Shown here piece after piece: positions 16,996 through 26,039 of a stretch of 64,000 nucleotides of DNA. The notes below the pieces were generated by a model, which was not told the DNA's origin, ran no database searches, and was given only the letters and a program-made list of their open reading frames with translations. Numbering within the stretch: position 1 is the stretch's first letter; each line of letters begins with the position of its first letter. This DNA comes from Sphingomonas endolithica (lineage in GTDB: Bacteria; Pseudomonadota; Alphaproteobacteria; Sphingomonadales; Sphingomonadaceae). A program made the position numbers and the translations under genes. The stretch covers positions 2,001,001-2,065,000 of the forward strand of contig NZ_CP103057.1 of NCBI RefSeq assembly GCF_025231525.1, in the 5' to 3' direction.

Positions 16996-19900
16996 TCAGT
17001 CTACGTCGCCAAAGCCGTGGCCGACGGTAAGCCGGGAGCCGGTGTCCGCGCCGCCCGTTCCGTTTTCCCACCAATAGGGTTTGCGCTTCCGCGTCCCGGT
17101 GGCGACTTCATTCAGCGTCGCCGCATCGTATAGCCGTCCGCCGAGCATCACCTGTGACACCTTGTCGCTGTTGCGGATATCGGTGATCGGATCGGCATCC
17201 AACACGACAAGATCGGCGAGCTTACCGGGTTCTAGCGAGCCAACATCCTTGGCATAGCCGAGCGATCTGGCCGCGGCGATCGTGCCCGCGCCCAGAGCCT
17301 CGATCGGGCTGAACCCGCCGCGCGCAAAGCTCCACATCTCCCAGTGCGCGCCGAGCCCGGGCTGCTGACCATGCGCGCCGATCGCGACGGGAACACCCTT
17401 GTCGGCAAGCTTCTTCGCCTCGCGTGCAGTGGCGGCATCGGCATAATCCTCCTCCGGTGCGATCTCCCGCCGGGCGTTCTGCGCGGCGAGCAAGGCGGGC
17501 GGCGCGTGACGGCTGAGCAGCGGATGCCGCCACACATCGCTATGTGCGCGCCAATAGGGATCGCCCGCCGGGCCGCCATAAGCCACCACCAGGGTCGGGG
17601 TGTAGCCTACCGTCGTCTGCGACCACAGGCTGACGACATCGGCATAGAAATGCTCGAGCGGCACATTGTGCTCGACCGTCGCATTGCCGTCCTGAACCAG
17701 CGACATGTCGAGCGTGAACAGTGACCCGCCTTCCGGCACCACTTCCATATTCTCGGCCTGCGCCGCGGCAACGACCATCTGGCGCTGTTCGCGGCGCGGC
17801 TGGTTATAGTTCTTCACGCTATGCGCGCCCTGCGCCTTCAGCCGCCGCACCACCGCCAGCGCATCCTCGTAGGTGTCGATCTGCGCGTACACGTCGGCCG
17901 CCTTGGCGCCGTAGATCACCTCGCCGGTGGAGAAGGTGCGCGGGGCGAGCAGCATCCCCGCCTGCTGCATTTCCGCCGCCGGGAAAATCTCCGCCGAACG
18001 GGACGAAGGATCGTGGATCGTCGTGGTGCCGAGCGCCAGATTGGCCATTGCCGACCAGTTCTGTTCCGGCACGAGCTCGTCCTCACCCTGCGGCCCGTGC
18101 GCATGCGCATCGACCAGCCCGGGGATGATCGTCTTGCCCCGCACGTCGACCGTGATCGCGCCCGCCGGCACGGTGACCGATGCGCGCGGCCCGACCGCAA
18201 CGATGCGATCGCCGCGGATCAGCACCGTGGCGTCGTCGATGATTCCCCCATCGGCGCGCGCCATGGTGACGACGCGTGCGCCGGTCAGCGCGACGGTGGC
18301 GGTCGGCTTGTCGGCGGTGACATCCATCGACAGCGACACGCCGGTACGCGGCGCGGGGAATTTCGGCGCATCCTCGCCCGCCGGTGCCGGGCGGAACAAC
18401 GCCGCCGTCTCCGCGGTGAACAGCGTCGGTCCGGCGCTCCAATGGATCTGCCGCCCGTCGTTCGACCAGTTGATGAAATCGGCGCCGTCGCCGCTGACGC
18501 GGGTTACCGGCATCGCGGTGCCCTTGGTGTCGATCTCCATCGCCTGCTTACCTGGCATCAACGGCATGACGAACGCTTCGTAATTCTGCCGGAACGCGAC
18601 ATAATCGCCCCGCGGTGCGACCTGGTAATCGTTGACCAGTTCGCCGGTAGCGTGGACGCGGCGATCCTGGCCGCTAAGATCGACGCTGACCAACTGGCGC
18701 TTGCCCTTGTCGTTGGCCATCACGAACACGCGGTCGTTGGCCGCACCGAACTGCGGGCCAGCGGCGTCCGTCATGAGACGGATCGGCGCGCCGCCGCTCG
18801 TTGACACGCGGTACACGCCGGTGCCGGGATTGCCGCGCGACGCGGTCAGCCCCCCGCCCTCACCTTGCTCGAACGCGATCGTCTTGCCATCGGGCGAGAA
18901 ACGCGGCCGGGCATAATGGCCGGCGACCGTCGTAACGTTGCGCGCCGCGCCACCGCCTGCCGCCACGGTGCGGACTTGCCCCAGACCGGCATCGCTCCAG
19001 CCGACAAAGGCGATCTGCCGCCCGTCGCGCGACCAGGTCGGGAACAGCTCCAGCTCGTCGCCACCACGCGTCAGCCGCCGTGCCGCCCCCCCCGCGGCGG
19101 GCTTCAGCCACAATTTGCCCAATGTCTCGAACACCACGATGCGTCCGTCAGGCGACACGCTGGCCCAGCGCGGCATGTGCGTGGCAAAGCGATCCGGCGC
19201 GACCTCGATCTGCGGATGCACCGCGTCGACCACCACGCGCGTATCGTTGATGCGGAACGGAATCACCGCGGCGGTCGCCGCGCCATCCGCCGTCACGCGG
19301 CGTAGCTTGCCGCCGGCCCAGAACACCACCGCCTTGTCGTCGGCGGTCCATGCCATGTTCGGATAGACGCCGGTCACCGCCCAGGTTTCCTGCACGTCGC
19401 GGTCGAGCGGACCATAGACCATGCGCTCGATGCCGGTGGCGAAGTCCTTCACCCACAGCTTCGACACGTTGTTCTCGCGCCGCACGAAGGCGATACGCTT
19501 GCCATCGCGCGAAGGCGTCGGCCGCACCGACCCGCCGACGCCCGACACGACCGTCGTCACCTCACCGCTGTCGACGTCGTAGCGCTCGATATTGAACAGG
19601 TTGGTGCGCGAATTCTGCGCATATTCGAAGACGGGCCCGGGCGTGACGTTTCGCGTATAATAGATGCTCTTGCCGTTGGGCGCGTAGATCGGCTCGCCCA
19701 ATTCCTTCTGCAGCTCCTCGCTGGCGCGCTTGACCAATTGCACGCCGCCGCCGCCGGACACGTGGTACAGCCACACTTCGCCGGTGCCGAGCGAGCGGCC
19801 GGTGGTGAAATGCTTCTTGGCGGCGATGAAGCGGCCGTCCGGGTTCCAGGTCGGCTGGTTGAGCAGGCGGAAGTCCTCCTTGGTCACCTGCTTCTTGTCC

Positions 19901-20412
19901 TGCCCATCGGCGTTCATCACCCAGATATTGTCGCCGCCGCCACGATCGGACGTGAAGGCGATGCGTCGCCCGTCGGGCGAGAAACGCGGCTGATGCTCAT
20001 AGGCGAGGCCATCGGCGATGCGCGTCGGCGTGCCGCCGGCGATCGGCATGGTATAGATGTCGCCGAGCAGATCGAACGCGATCAACCGGCCGTCGGGCGA
20101 CACGTCGACGTTCATCCAGCTGCCTTCGTCGACCTGGATCGACACGTCGCGGGTGCGCAGGCCACGCGGTTTGTTGACGTCCCACTTGGGCGGCTTCGCA
20201 GCCGCGGCGGACGGCGTCATCGGCGTGGCGGCGACGTCCGGCGCGGGCCCCGTCGGCGGGAGCGGCTCGGCGGCGCTGGGGATTGGCGCCGTAACCTTGT
20301 CCTCCGGCGCTTGACTATCCTGAACCGGCTTCTGCGTCGGCGGCGCGGTTTGCGCGACCAGCTGGCTGGCGCAGAGACAGAGTGCGACGGCAGTTAAGGC
20401 GCGGTGATTCAC
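16996..20412 (-). CDS. Exported TolB-type propeller fused to amidohydrolase
   Basis: A 1138-residue exported protein. A signal peptide (MNHRALTAVALCLCASQLVA) and a Pro-rich linker precede an N-terminal TolB/PD40 beta-propeller of about 600 residues with repeated SPDGR-IAF blades (RFSPDGRRIAFTSDRGG, RFSPDGKTIAFEQGEGG). The C-terminal 430 residues form an amidohydrolase domain: VDVRGKTIIPGLVDAHAHG with the HxH metal site, AHSVKNYNQPRREQR with the likely metal-bridging Lys, TVEHNVPLEHFY with a His, and PGKLADLVVLDADP near the end. This two-domain architecture is common in Bacteroidetes and sphingomonads. Members are presumed periplasmic dipeptidases or imidazolonepropionase-like enzymes, with substrate unknown. 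The gene appears monocistronic, and an IS6 copy abuts its 3' end. Confidence 0.9.
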   Translation of the reverse strand: MNHRALTAVALCLCASQLVAQTAPPTQKPVQDSQAPEDKVTAPIPSAAEPLPPTGPAPDVAATPMTPSAAAAKPPKWDVNKPRGLRTRDVSIQVDEGSWMNVDVSPDGRLIAFDLLGDIYTMPIAGGTPTRIADGLAYEHQPRFSPDGRRIAFTSDRGGGDNIWVMNADGQDKKQVTKEDFRLLNQPTWNPDGRFIAAKKHFTTGRSLGTGEVWLYHVSGGGGVQLVKRASEELQKELGEPIYAPNGKSIYYTRNVTPGPVFEYAQNSRTNLFNIERYDVDSGEVTTVVSGVGGSVRPTPSRDGKRIAFVRRENNVSKLWVKDFATGIERMVYGPLDRDVQETWAVTGVYPNMAWTADDKAVVFWAGGKLRRVTADGAATAAVIPFRINDTRVVVDAVHPQIEVAPDRFATHMPRWASVSPDGRIVVFETLGKLWLKPAAGGAARRLTRGGDELELFPTWSRDGRQIAFVGWSDAGLGQVRTVAAGGGAARNVTTVAGHYARPRFSPDGKTIAFEQGEGGGLTASRGNPGTGVYRVSTSGGAPIRLMTDAAGPQFGAANDRVFVMANDKGKRQLVSVDLSGQDRRVHATGELVNDYQVAPRGDYVAFRQNYEAFVMPLMPGKQAMEIDTKGTAMPVTRVSGDGADFINWSNDGRQIHWSAGPTLFTAETAALFRPAPAGEDAPKFPAPRTGVSLSMDVTADKPTATVALTGARVVTMARADGGIIDDATVLIRGDRIVAVGPRASVTVPAGAITVDVRGKTIIPGLVDAHAHGPQGEDELVPEQNWSAMANLALGTTTIHDPSSRSAEIFPAAEMQQAGMLLAPRTFSTGEVIYGAKAADVYAQIDTYEDALAVVRRLKAQGAHSVKNYNQPRREQRQMVVAAAQAENMEVVPEGGSLFTLDMSLVQDGNATVEHNVPLEHFYADVVSLWSQTTVGYTPTLVVAYGGPAGDPYWRAHSDVWRHPLLSRHAPPALLAAQNARREIAPEEDYADAATAREAKKLADKGVPVAIGAHGQQPGLGAHWEMWSFARGGFSPIEALGAGTIAAARSLGYAKDVGSLEPGKLADLVVLDADPITDIRNSDKVSQVMLGGRLYDAATLNEVATGTRKRKPYWWENGTGGADTGSRLTVGHGFGDVD

Positions 20413-20556
20413 AGATGGTTCCCCTTTGCTGGCCGCAACCTAGCCGATTGACCGTCGCCGTCACCCGCCAAAATACACCTGCTTCATCGACGGTGCGGGG
20501 GTCCGGTGCGATCGGAGAGAGCGCGGATGAGATCTGACCATATCTATTGAGGGTCT

Positions 20557-20671
20557 TGTCAGAGCAACCGCTCCGGCCGAAAGCCAGGCAAGCTTTACCC
20601 CTGATTGCTTGCCCTTTGGCAAGCAATCGTCAGCACATCCGGGAACAAGCTGAAGCAGTCCGCAGCACTGC
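20557..20671 (+). repeat. Dispersed repeat A, copy 2, with perfect stem-loop
   Basis: It begins TGTCAGAGCAACCGCTCCGG and ends near GCAGCACTGC. The internal stem-loop at 20603-20628 is perfect here: an 11-bp stem GATTGCTTGCC with loop CTTT. It fills most of the 20413-20745 gap between the amidohydrolase and CYTH/CHAD genes; the remainder holds their divergent promoters. No reading frame of note is present. Confidence 0.65.
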
Positions 20672-20745
20672 ACGGACCCCACGCCGAGCACCGTTAGTTG
20701 TATGTGGCCTTGGTACGAGCGAGTGCTCGTCTGTGACTGGAGGCC

Positions 20746-22305
20746 GTGTTGGGAAAGAGGACGAAGCGTGACCGCGGTGGGTCGACGATCCCCGAGGACG
20801 CTAACGCAAACGGATTTGAGAGCATCCCGCCGAGCGAGGAATTCGAACTGAAGCTGGAGGTCGATCCGGCGAACCTCGCCGCGCTCCTCGGTGCCTCGCC
20901 TCTGGGCAGCGACGAGGCGGTCGATCGTGAGCAGGACTCGGTCTACTTCGACACGCCGGAGCAATTCCTTCGCAAGGCAGGGTTCTCGCTGCGGGTCCGC
21001 ACGGTCGGAGACAACCGGATCCAGACCATGAAGGCGGAGAGCGCGGCCGCAGCCGGGCTGTTCGTCCGTCCCGAATGGGAGCGCGTGATCGATGGCGCGG
21101 AACCGACGCTGGATGATGATGCCTCTCCTCTTCGCAGCTTGATCCCGCACGCCGAGCTCGACCGGCTTGAACCCGTCTTCCAGGTCAAGGTCGTCCGGAC
21201 GGTCGCCTTGGTGTCGCGGGAAGACGCGATCATCGAAGTCGTGCTTGACCGCGGCCAAATTCTAGCCGGCGATCGCTCGGATCGCGTCCACGAGATCGAA
21301 CTGGAATTGAAGGGCGGCGCTCCTGCGGCATTATTCTCCTTGGCGAGGGAACTTGATCAATCCGCGCCCATGCGGCTGGGCGTGCTCACCAAGTCCCAGC
21401 GCGGGTATAGACTGGCATCCACTGCTCCAGATAAGCCGGTAAAAACCAGTCCGCTTGAACTGCAGGTGGGGATGTCGACCGCCGCGGGCTTCCAGGCGAT
21501 CGTCGGTGCATGCATGCGTCAGTTTCGCCTGAACGAGGCTATCCTGGTACGTACCGGGAGCGCCGGCGCACTCCATCAGGCGCGCGTGGCGCTACGACGG
21601 CTGCGCTCCGCCTTGTCGACGTTCAAGGGCGTCGTGCGCGACGAACGGTACGATAACATCCGGGCAGAGCTGCGCTGGATTGCCGCGGAGCTCGGCCAGG
21701 CTCGCAATCTCGATGTCTTGCTCGAGCGGGTGTCAGGCAAGGAGGCAGCGAAGCCGCTTCGGGCAGCGCGCAAGAAGGCATATGCTGCCGTACAGACGGC
21801 CCTCGCATCCGATCGATTGCGCGCGTTGATGCTGGATGTGTCCGAATGGACGGCAATGGGCCCCTGGTCTTCCAACGCGGCTCATACCAAGGCACGGGCG
21901 CAGCCAATTGAACAATTTGCCGCGGATGCTCTGGAGAAACATCGGCGCCGACTGAAGAGACTTGGCCGCAAGCTCGACAAGGTGGGGGACGAAGAACGGC
22001 ACGAGGCCCGGATCGAGGCGAAGAAGCTGCGCTACGCGACCGAGTTCTTCGCCAGCCTGTTTCAAGGCAAGAAGGCCACTCGGCGCCACCGGGGATTTCA
22101 TGACGCGCTGGAAAAGCTGCAGGCGCATCTTGGCGATCTGAACGATCTAGCTACCGCGACAGCGGTGTTGGCCGAACTGAACCTCATTGGCACGCCCACG
22201 GCAGACGCCCTTCGGCCAGACCTGACGCTGCACGGTCCTCTGCTCGAACACTCGGTTTATGCCTATGCCGAGCTGATGGACAGTAAACGCTTTTGGCGCG
22301 GCTAA
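20746..22305 (+). CDS. CYTH and CHAD domain protein
   Basis: A 519-residue protein with two domains. The N-terminal CYTH domain (about residues 25-215) shows the ExExK signature in EEFELKLEV and the tunnel residues of SVYFDTPEQFLRKAGFSLRV and EIELELKGG; the family binds or hydrolyses triphosphates. The C-terminal CHAD domain (about 240-510) shows conserved histidines in ALHQARVALRRLRSALST and DEERHEARIEAKKLRYATEF, associated in the literature with polyphosphate binding. The combination suggests a polyphosphate-related role. The start is uncertain: GGAGG at 20739-20743 is too close for the GTG at 20746 and better spaced for the TTG at 20749. Confidence 0.88.
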   Translation: MLGKRTKRDRGGSTIPEDANANGFESIPPSEEFELKLEVDPANLAALLGASPLGSDEAVDREQDSVYFDTPEQFLRKAGFSLRVRTVGDNRIQTMKAESAAAAGLFVRPEWERVIDGAEPTLDDDASPLRSLIPHAELDRLEPVFQVKVVRTVALVSREDAIIEVVLDRGQILAGDRSDRVHEIELELKGGAPAALFSLARELDQSAPMRLGVLTKSQRGYRLASTAPDKPVKTSPLELQVGMSTAAGFQAIVGACMRQFRLNEAILVRTGSAGALHQARVALRRLRSALSTFKGVVRDERYDNIRAELRWIAAELGQARNLDVLLERVSGKEAAKPLRAARKKAYAAVQTALASDRLRALMLDVSEWTAMGPWSSNAAHTKARAQPIEQFAADALEKHRRRLKRLGRKLDKVGDEERHEARIEAKKLRYATEFFASLFQGKKATRRHRGFHDALEKLQAHLGDLNDLATATAVLAELNLIGTPTADALRPDLTLHGPLLEHSVYAYAELMDSKRFWRG

Positions 22306-22624
22306 CCATCGCACTGAACAAGTCGCCGCTCGGCCAGGATGGCTTGAAATCAGAATGGTCTGCGGCCGTCTTCCCGCGCCTGAGGCAGAACGACATTCTG
22401 GCATTGCTAAGGCCGGCCGACTATAGCTACGCCTCTGTGACGTTGAAGATGGACTCCACTAAGAAGAACCGAAGAACCGGTGACTGGTCGAACGATGTGC
22501 TCGCGCGGCGTGATCCACCTTGCCCTTCCACGACACATCATTGGGGCATGTCGTAGGAAAGTAGCGGACGTCGCGCGGCCATGGTCACCATCGACGGTGA
22601 GAAGTGGGAGAAGCCAGTAGAATT
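22306..22624. other. Intergenic stretch, no gene recognised
   Basis: This lies between convergent genes. A plus-strand frame (22293-22556) overlaps the end of the CHAD gene, has no ribosome site and resembles nothing I know. No terminator hairpin with a T tract stands out. Confidence 0.35.
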
Positions 22625-23182
22625 CTAAAAAGTCGTTGAGAGGGCGGTGTCCTGAAGCGGATAATGCATAGCGACTTCATACTGCGCGCCGGACGCCAAC
22701 AAGTGGCTCTCGAACAAGCTAAATCCGTCAACTCGCCAGGTCGCCCGCAAGTCGGAGTTGCGCGTCAACCAATCGACAATCGGGCCGGTGTGACTGTTCA
22801 GGCGCGCGATCGTGATATGTGGCGTGAAGCGCCGGGTTTCGCCACCAAGTCTGGCCAGATCACACGCCCGCTCGATCTTCGCCCGGAGCCGCTCAAGCTC
22901 GGGCGCGGGCCGAACCCGCGCCCAGATGGCGGTCGGCATACCCTTGCGCTCGAAGTGCGACACCCCCTCAAGCTCCAATTCGAAGGACGGCAATGCGATA
23001 CTCGCCAAGGCGGCGGCAAGGTCGTTTGCGGCCTCGCGCTCGACTTCGCCGACGAAGCGCGTCGTCAGGTGCAGTTGCTCGTCGTCCTGCCAGCGTGCGC
23101 CTTCCAGCGCTTCCATCGTGTCGATCAGCGCTTCTCGCACATGGGCGGGTGGCCGGATGCCGATGAACAAGCGGTGGGACAT
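22625..23182 (-). CDS. thpR: RNA 2',3'-cyclic phosphodiesterase
   Basis: A 185-residue member of the 2H phosphoesterase superfamily (LigT/ThpR). The two catalytic HxTx motifs are HLTT (in EQLHLTTRFVGEV) and HITI (in RFTPHITIARLNS), at about residues 42 and 127. The opening, SHRLFIGIRPPAHVREAL, matches the family. ThpR hydrolyses 2',3'-cyclic phosphates on RNA ends to 2'-phosphate. I prefer the ATG complementary to 23180-23182 because AGGTGG lies about 6 bases upstream; a GTG 9 bases further upstream is possible. It stands alone between convergent and divergent neighbours. Confidence 0.9.
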   Translation of the reverse strand: MSHRLFIGIRPPAHVREALIDTMEALEGARWQDDEQLHLTTRFVGEVEREAANDLAAALASIALPSFELELEGVSHFERKGMPTAIWARVRPAPELERLRAKIERACDLARLGGETRRFTPHITIARLNSHTGPIVDWLTRNSDLRATWRVDGFSLFESHLLASGAQYEVAMHYPLQDTALSTTF

Positions 23183-23348
23183 CTTCGCCACCTAACACGC
23201 TAAACCCGACCTGCTAATGCCTTTAGCAAGAAGAGAGGAGAAGGGGCGGATTCCACGGAGCGGGATATTTTCGCGCTCCCCGGACCGCCTAAGGAATTTG
23301 CGCGTTAACCTGCCGCAAGGCGCATAAAGCGACCTGATGGAGATAAAC

Positions 23349-23552
23349 ATGACCGATACCGCTGCCACACCTGAGGCTTCAACGAGCAACGGCAAGACTG
23401 GTCTGTCTGACGCGTTCCGAACGCATTTCGCTGGCGACGCGCCGATCACCGAGAAGGCGACGAACTTCGCCAAGGCGCGCCCGTGGACGAGCGCTGCCTT
23501 CCTCGGCGTGGCTGCGATCGCCGTGATGAACAGCCTAAGGGGTCGCGGCTGA
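23349..23552 (+). CDS. Small predicted membrane protein
   Basis: A 67-residue protein with a polar, Thr/Ala-rich N-terminal half (MTDTAATPEASTSNGKTGLS) and a single C-terminal membrane helix (SAAFLGVAAIAVMNSL) ending in RGRG. The ATG at 23349 is chosen because GGAG lies 6 bases upstream; the in-frame ATG at 23337 contains that ribosome site. The layout (soluble region, then one tail helix and a basic terminus) recalls small inner-membrane proteins such as the ElaB/DUF883 group, but I see no diagnostic motif. Function unknown. Its promoter would lie in the 150 bases separating it from the divergent thpR gene. Confidence 0.6.
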   Translation: MTDTAATPEASTSNGKTGLSDAFRTHFAGDAPITEKATNFAKARPWTSAAFLGVAAIAVMNSLRGRG

Positions 23553-23929
23553 CCGCAGACCGGTTGCAGCGATCGGCCTTCGTTTCCTCAGGCCACGTGC
23601 TAGGGTCGATGATCGGTGACTACGCTGATAGCAAAACCGGCGTAGTCAGATCCTGGCAGGTCTGCACAGATTGTGTCGAAGCGATCATCGATCCCGGTAT
23701 TCGCACATACGCATCAGGCTACCCGGGTTGGTAGCACACCAGAAGGAAGGGTGACCAAAGGGATGAGTCGACAGGAACGCCGCGCGCTTGCGGCGCAAAC
23801 AAAGCCTGCGGCGAGCCGACAGTGCACATGCTGCACTGTGCCAGAAGAAACCATGCCCGAGATGGTAGAGATGACGCGGTTACCGATGACCACACGAGGC
23901 CAGAGTTCAAGGACGATTACCGAATCGAG
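23553..23929. other. Stretch without a recognised gene
   Basis: Only short frames occur. A 7-bp inverted repeat (GACTACG at 23618-23624, CGTAGTC at 23641-23647, 16-base loop) lies about 65 bases after the small membrane-protein gene but lacks a T tract. A second small dyad, CAGTGCA/TGCACTG, lies near 23820-23838. Decayed IS6 sequence begins right after this stretch. Confidence 0.35.
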
Positions 23930-24153
23930 CAATTTACATTCTGCCCAGTGATGTTATCGCGCTTGAACGGCAGATCCTCGATGTTGCGCAGTGATGGCAG
24001 GACACGCACGTATATCATCACTACTTGACGGATCACCTCAGGTGATCCGTTGAAGCAGAGAAACGGACTGGCAGGCCTGTGGGTGGCAGGCCATGCCGAT
24101 CGCCTTACCCGAGCATACCTTCTGAAGCGTGCATTTGCTCTAACAGAGCAGCC
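23930..24153 (-). pseudogene. IS6-family transposase remnant, 5' end only
   Basis: The outward end GTGCATTTGCTCTAACAGAG (to 24153) matches the IS6-like terminus, with one base changed relative to the copy at 16980. Inside, the minus strand still reads RPASPFLCFNGSPEVIRQVV and MIYVRVLPSLRNIEDLPFKR, collinear with residues about 8-45 of the better-preserved transposase near 16.9 kb, and then similarity stops. Everything from the first catalytic Asp onward is gone, so this is a dead fragment. Confidence 0.78.
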
Positions 24154-24176
24154 AAGCGAGGTGAGGCGTCTGCAGC

Positions 24177-25163
24177 TCACTTGAGTCGAGCGGAAAGATC
24201 CTCGCCCATCTGCGACTGCGCCTCTTCCTTTATCCTGGTGGCGGGAACACTTCCCGCCTGAGATGTCAGGTTCATTACCCATCTTTGTACAGCCGCCTTA
24301 CCGTGAGCAGCCTCAAGGTCACGAAAGGTCCGCCATGCGGCTTCGTAGCGCGCTCTGTTGAAGCTCGGATCGCTTTCGTCTCCCGTCAAATCGTTCGGCC
24401 CGAACTTGAAGCTTCGCGCGTTCATAGGGGGATAGTAACGCAGGTCAGCCTCCATCTTGCGTCGCTCCTCCTTGCTGACCTGCCGGAAGATGGCTTCGCG
24501 CTTGATTTTCAGCCCTCCCCAACTTTCCAGCGCCACCGGCATCGTCGCTGCGGCGAGGTCTGCTTCGTATCCAAGCGCATCTTTCTGCGCCGCTGCTGGC
24601 GCAATCGCCTGCTTTACAGAGCGGCTGAGCCATTCGGCATGCCCTTCGCTGAACCAGCGGGGTCCTTGAGCCCCGGCTCGCATTTGGAAGCCGTGGAGCT
24701 GCTCGTGCGGCATGGTGAGCACCACCATGTCCTGACCTTCTTCAAGCAAAGCGCCATCCGATCGAATCGGTACATGCCAGCGAGTCACGGTCTCGCTCGC
24801 AGGCGGCACGTATGCGGCGACCGCGGCGAATACAGCACCGTACCACTGAGCACTCCGTCGAGCGCCGCTGAGCTCAGCATCGAGCAGCCTGAGTTGAGCC
24901 CCAAGGCAAGCCGCCCGCGCCCAGGCGGCCCGCTCGGATGTGGCGTCGTAATACGCATACATCCACCCTCCACTTTCCACGTCGGTGATCCGCAGTTTGG
25001 GCAGGTCGCCGGCAGACGCGATGACGCGCTCGATGCGAATACCTTTTATTTTTGGGCGTTTGCCGACGGGAGCGGCACACGCAACGCGAGCCTCCGCAAC
25101 AAACTTCATCTCGGGCAGCGGATGCACGACCATCCCGGCCATGGCGAACGACGCAGTCAACAT
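24177..25163 (-). CDS. Predicted zinc metallopeptidase-like exported protein
   Basis: A 328-residue protein I cannot assign to a named family, but it has a gluzincin-like signature. HEQLH (an HExxH) occurs in TMPHEQLHGFQMRAG at about residue 153, and about 20 residues later comes PRWFSEGHAEWLSRS, which matches the W..EG.AE segment that supplies the third zinc ligand in MA-clan peptidases. The N-terminus (MLTASFAMAGMVV) could be a short export signal. Four Cys in the first 100 residues may form disulfides. Peptidase activity is inference from the motif. Its 3' end lies only 24 bases from an IS6 remnant, and nothing suggests that it shares an operon with a neighbour. Confidence 0.7.
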   Translation of the reverse strand: MLTASFAMAGMVVHPLPEMKFVAEARVACAAPVGKRPKIKGIRIERVIASAGDLPKLRITDVESGGWMYAYYDATSERAAWARAACLGAQLRLLDAELSGARRSAQWYGAVFAAVAAYVPPASETVTRWHVPIRSDGALLEEGQDMVVLTMPHEQLHGFQMRAGAQGPRWFSEGHAEWLSRSVKQAIAPAAAQKDALGYEADLAAATMPVALESWGGLKIKREAIFRQVSKEERRKMEADLRYYPPMNARSFKFGPNDLTGDESDPSFNRARYEAAWRTFRDLEAAHGKAAVQRWVMNLTSQAGSVPATRIKEEAQSQMGEDLSARLK

Positions 25164-25316
25164 ACACGATCCTTGTCTTAGGACTCAAACCCAGTCAGCG
25201 GGTTCCCGAAAATAAATGCCTCGGGTGCCTTCAAGCGGGGTCCGGTAGCGTCCTGATGACCGCACGGTAGCGATCGACGATACGCAAATGCTACATAAGG
25301 TTGGTAAGCCCTTGTC

Positions 25317-26039
25317 ATGGATCATCGAGTCATTGTCGGCAGCACAATCCTCGTCGTCGATGACGACGCGAGCATCCGTGATGCGATCGCGGACTTTCTA
25401 GGCGGCCATGGCTTTGCTGTCCGCACCGCCAGCGATGCTGCGGCCTGCGAGCGTGAACTGGCGCATGCCCCCACCGACTTGATCGTGCTCGACGTGATGA
25501 TGCCGGGCGAGGACGGCGTATCGCTTTGTCGCCGGCTCGCACCTGCCGGCGTTCCCATCTTGATGCTAAGTGCGCTGGACGATGTCACTGATCGGATCGT
25601 CGGGCTGGAAGTCGGTGCCTGGGATTATCTGACAAAGCCGTTCGAGCCGCGCGAACTGCTGGCGCGCATTCGCGCACTGCTGCGTCGCCCCACAGCCGAC
25701 AAGGCGAACGACAGGCAAGCTGGTGGCGACGTGACGTTCGCCGGCTGGCGGTTCAACGCTGGGGAGCGGCGGCTACGCGATCCCGCCGGACGCTTAGTCT
25801 CGCTCAGCGAAGGTGAGCATGCGCTGCTTGCGGCTTTCGTCCGTCGGCCGGGTCGGATTCTGACACGTGACGCGCTGCTCGACCAAGCGCGCGGCGTGGA
25901 CGCGGTTTCCTACGATCGGGCGATCGACATCGCTATCAGCCGATTGCGTCGAAAGCTCGCGGACAGAGATGTTACCCCGCTGTTCGAGACGGTGCGCGGA
26001 GTTGGCTATCGTTTCACTCCAACGGTCCGCTCGGCATGA
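25317..26039 (+). CDS. OmpR-family response regulator
   Basis: A 240-residue response regulator. The receiver domain (residues about 10-125) has the acidic pair in ILVVDDDAS, the phosphoacceptor Asp about residue 59 in LIVLDVMMPGEDG, Ser in LMLSALDD, and Lys in YLTKPFEPRELLARIRALL. The C-terminal winged helix (about 140-235) is of OmpR/PhoB type (LSEGEHALLAAFVRRPGRIL, DRAIDIAISRLRRKL, FETVRGVGYRF). Its stop overlaps the start of the histidine kinase gene (ATGA), so the two form a cognate pair. The target genes are not apparent. Confidence 0.92.
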   Translation: MDHRVIVGSTILVVDDDASIRDAIADFLGGHGFAVRTASDAAACERELAHAPTDLIVLDVMMPGEDGVSLCRRLAPAGVPILMLSALDDVTDRIVGLEVGAWDYLTKPFEPRELLARIRALLRRPTADKANDRQAGGDVTFAGWRFNAGERRLRDPAGRLVSLSEGEHALLAAFVRRPGRILTRDALLDQARGVDAVSYDRAIDIAISRLRRKLADRDVTPLFETVRGVGYRFTPTVRSA

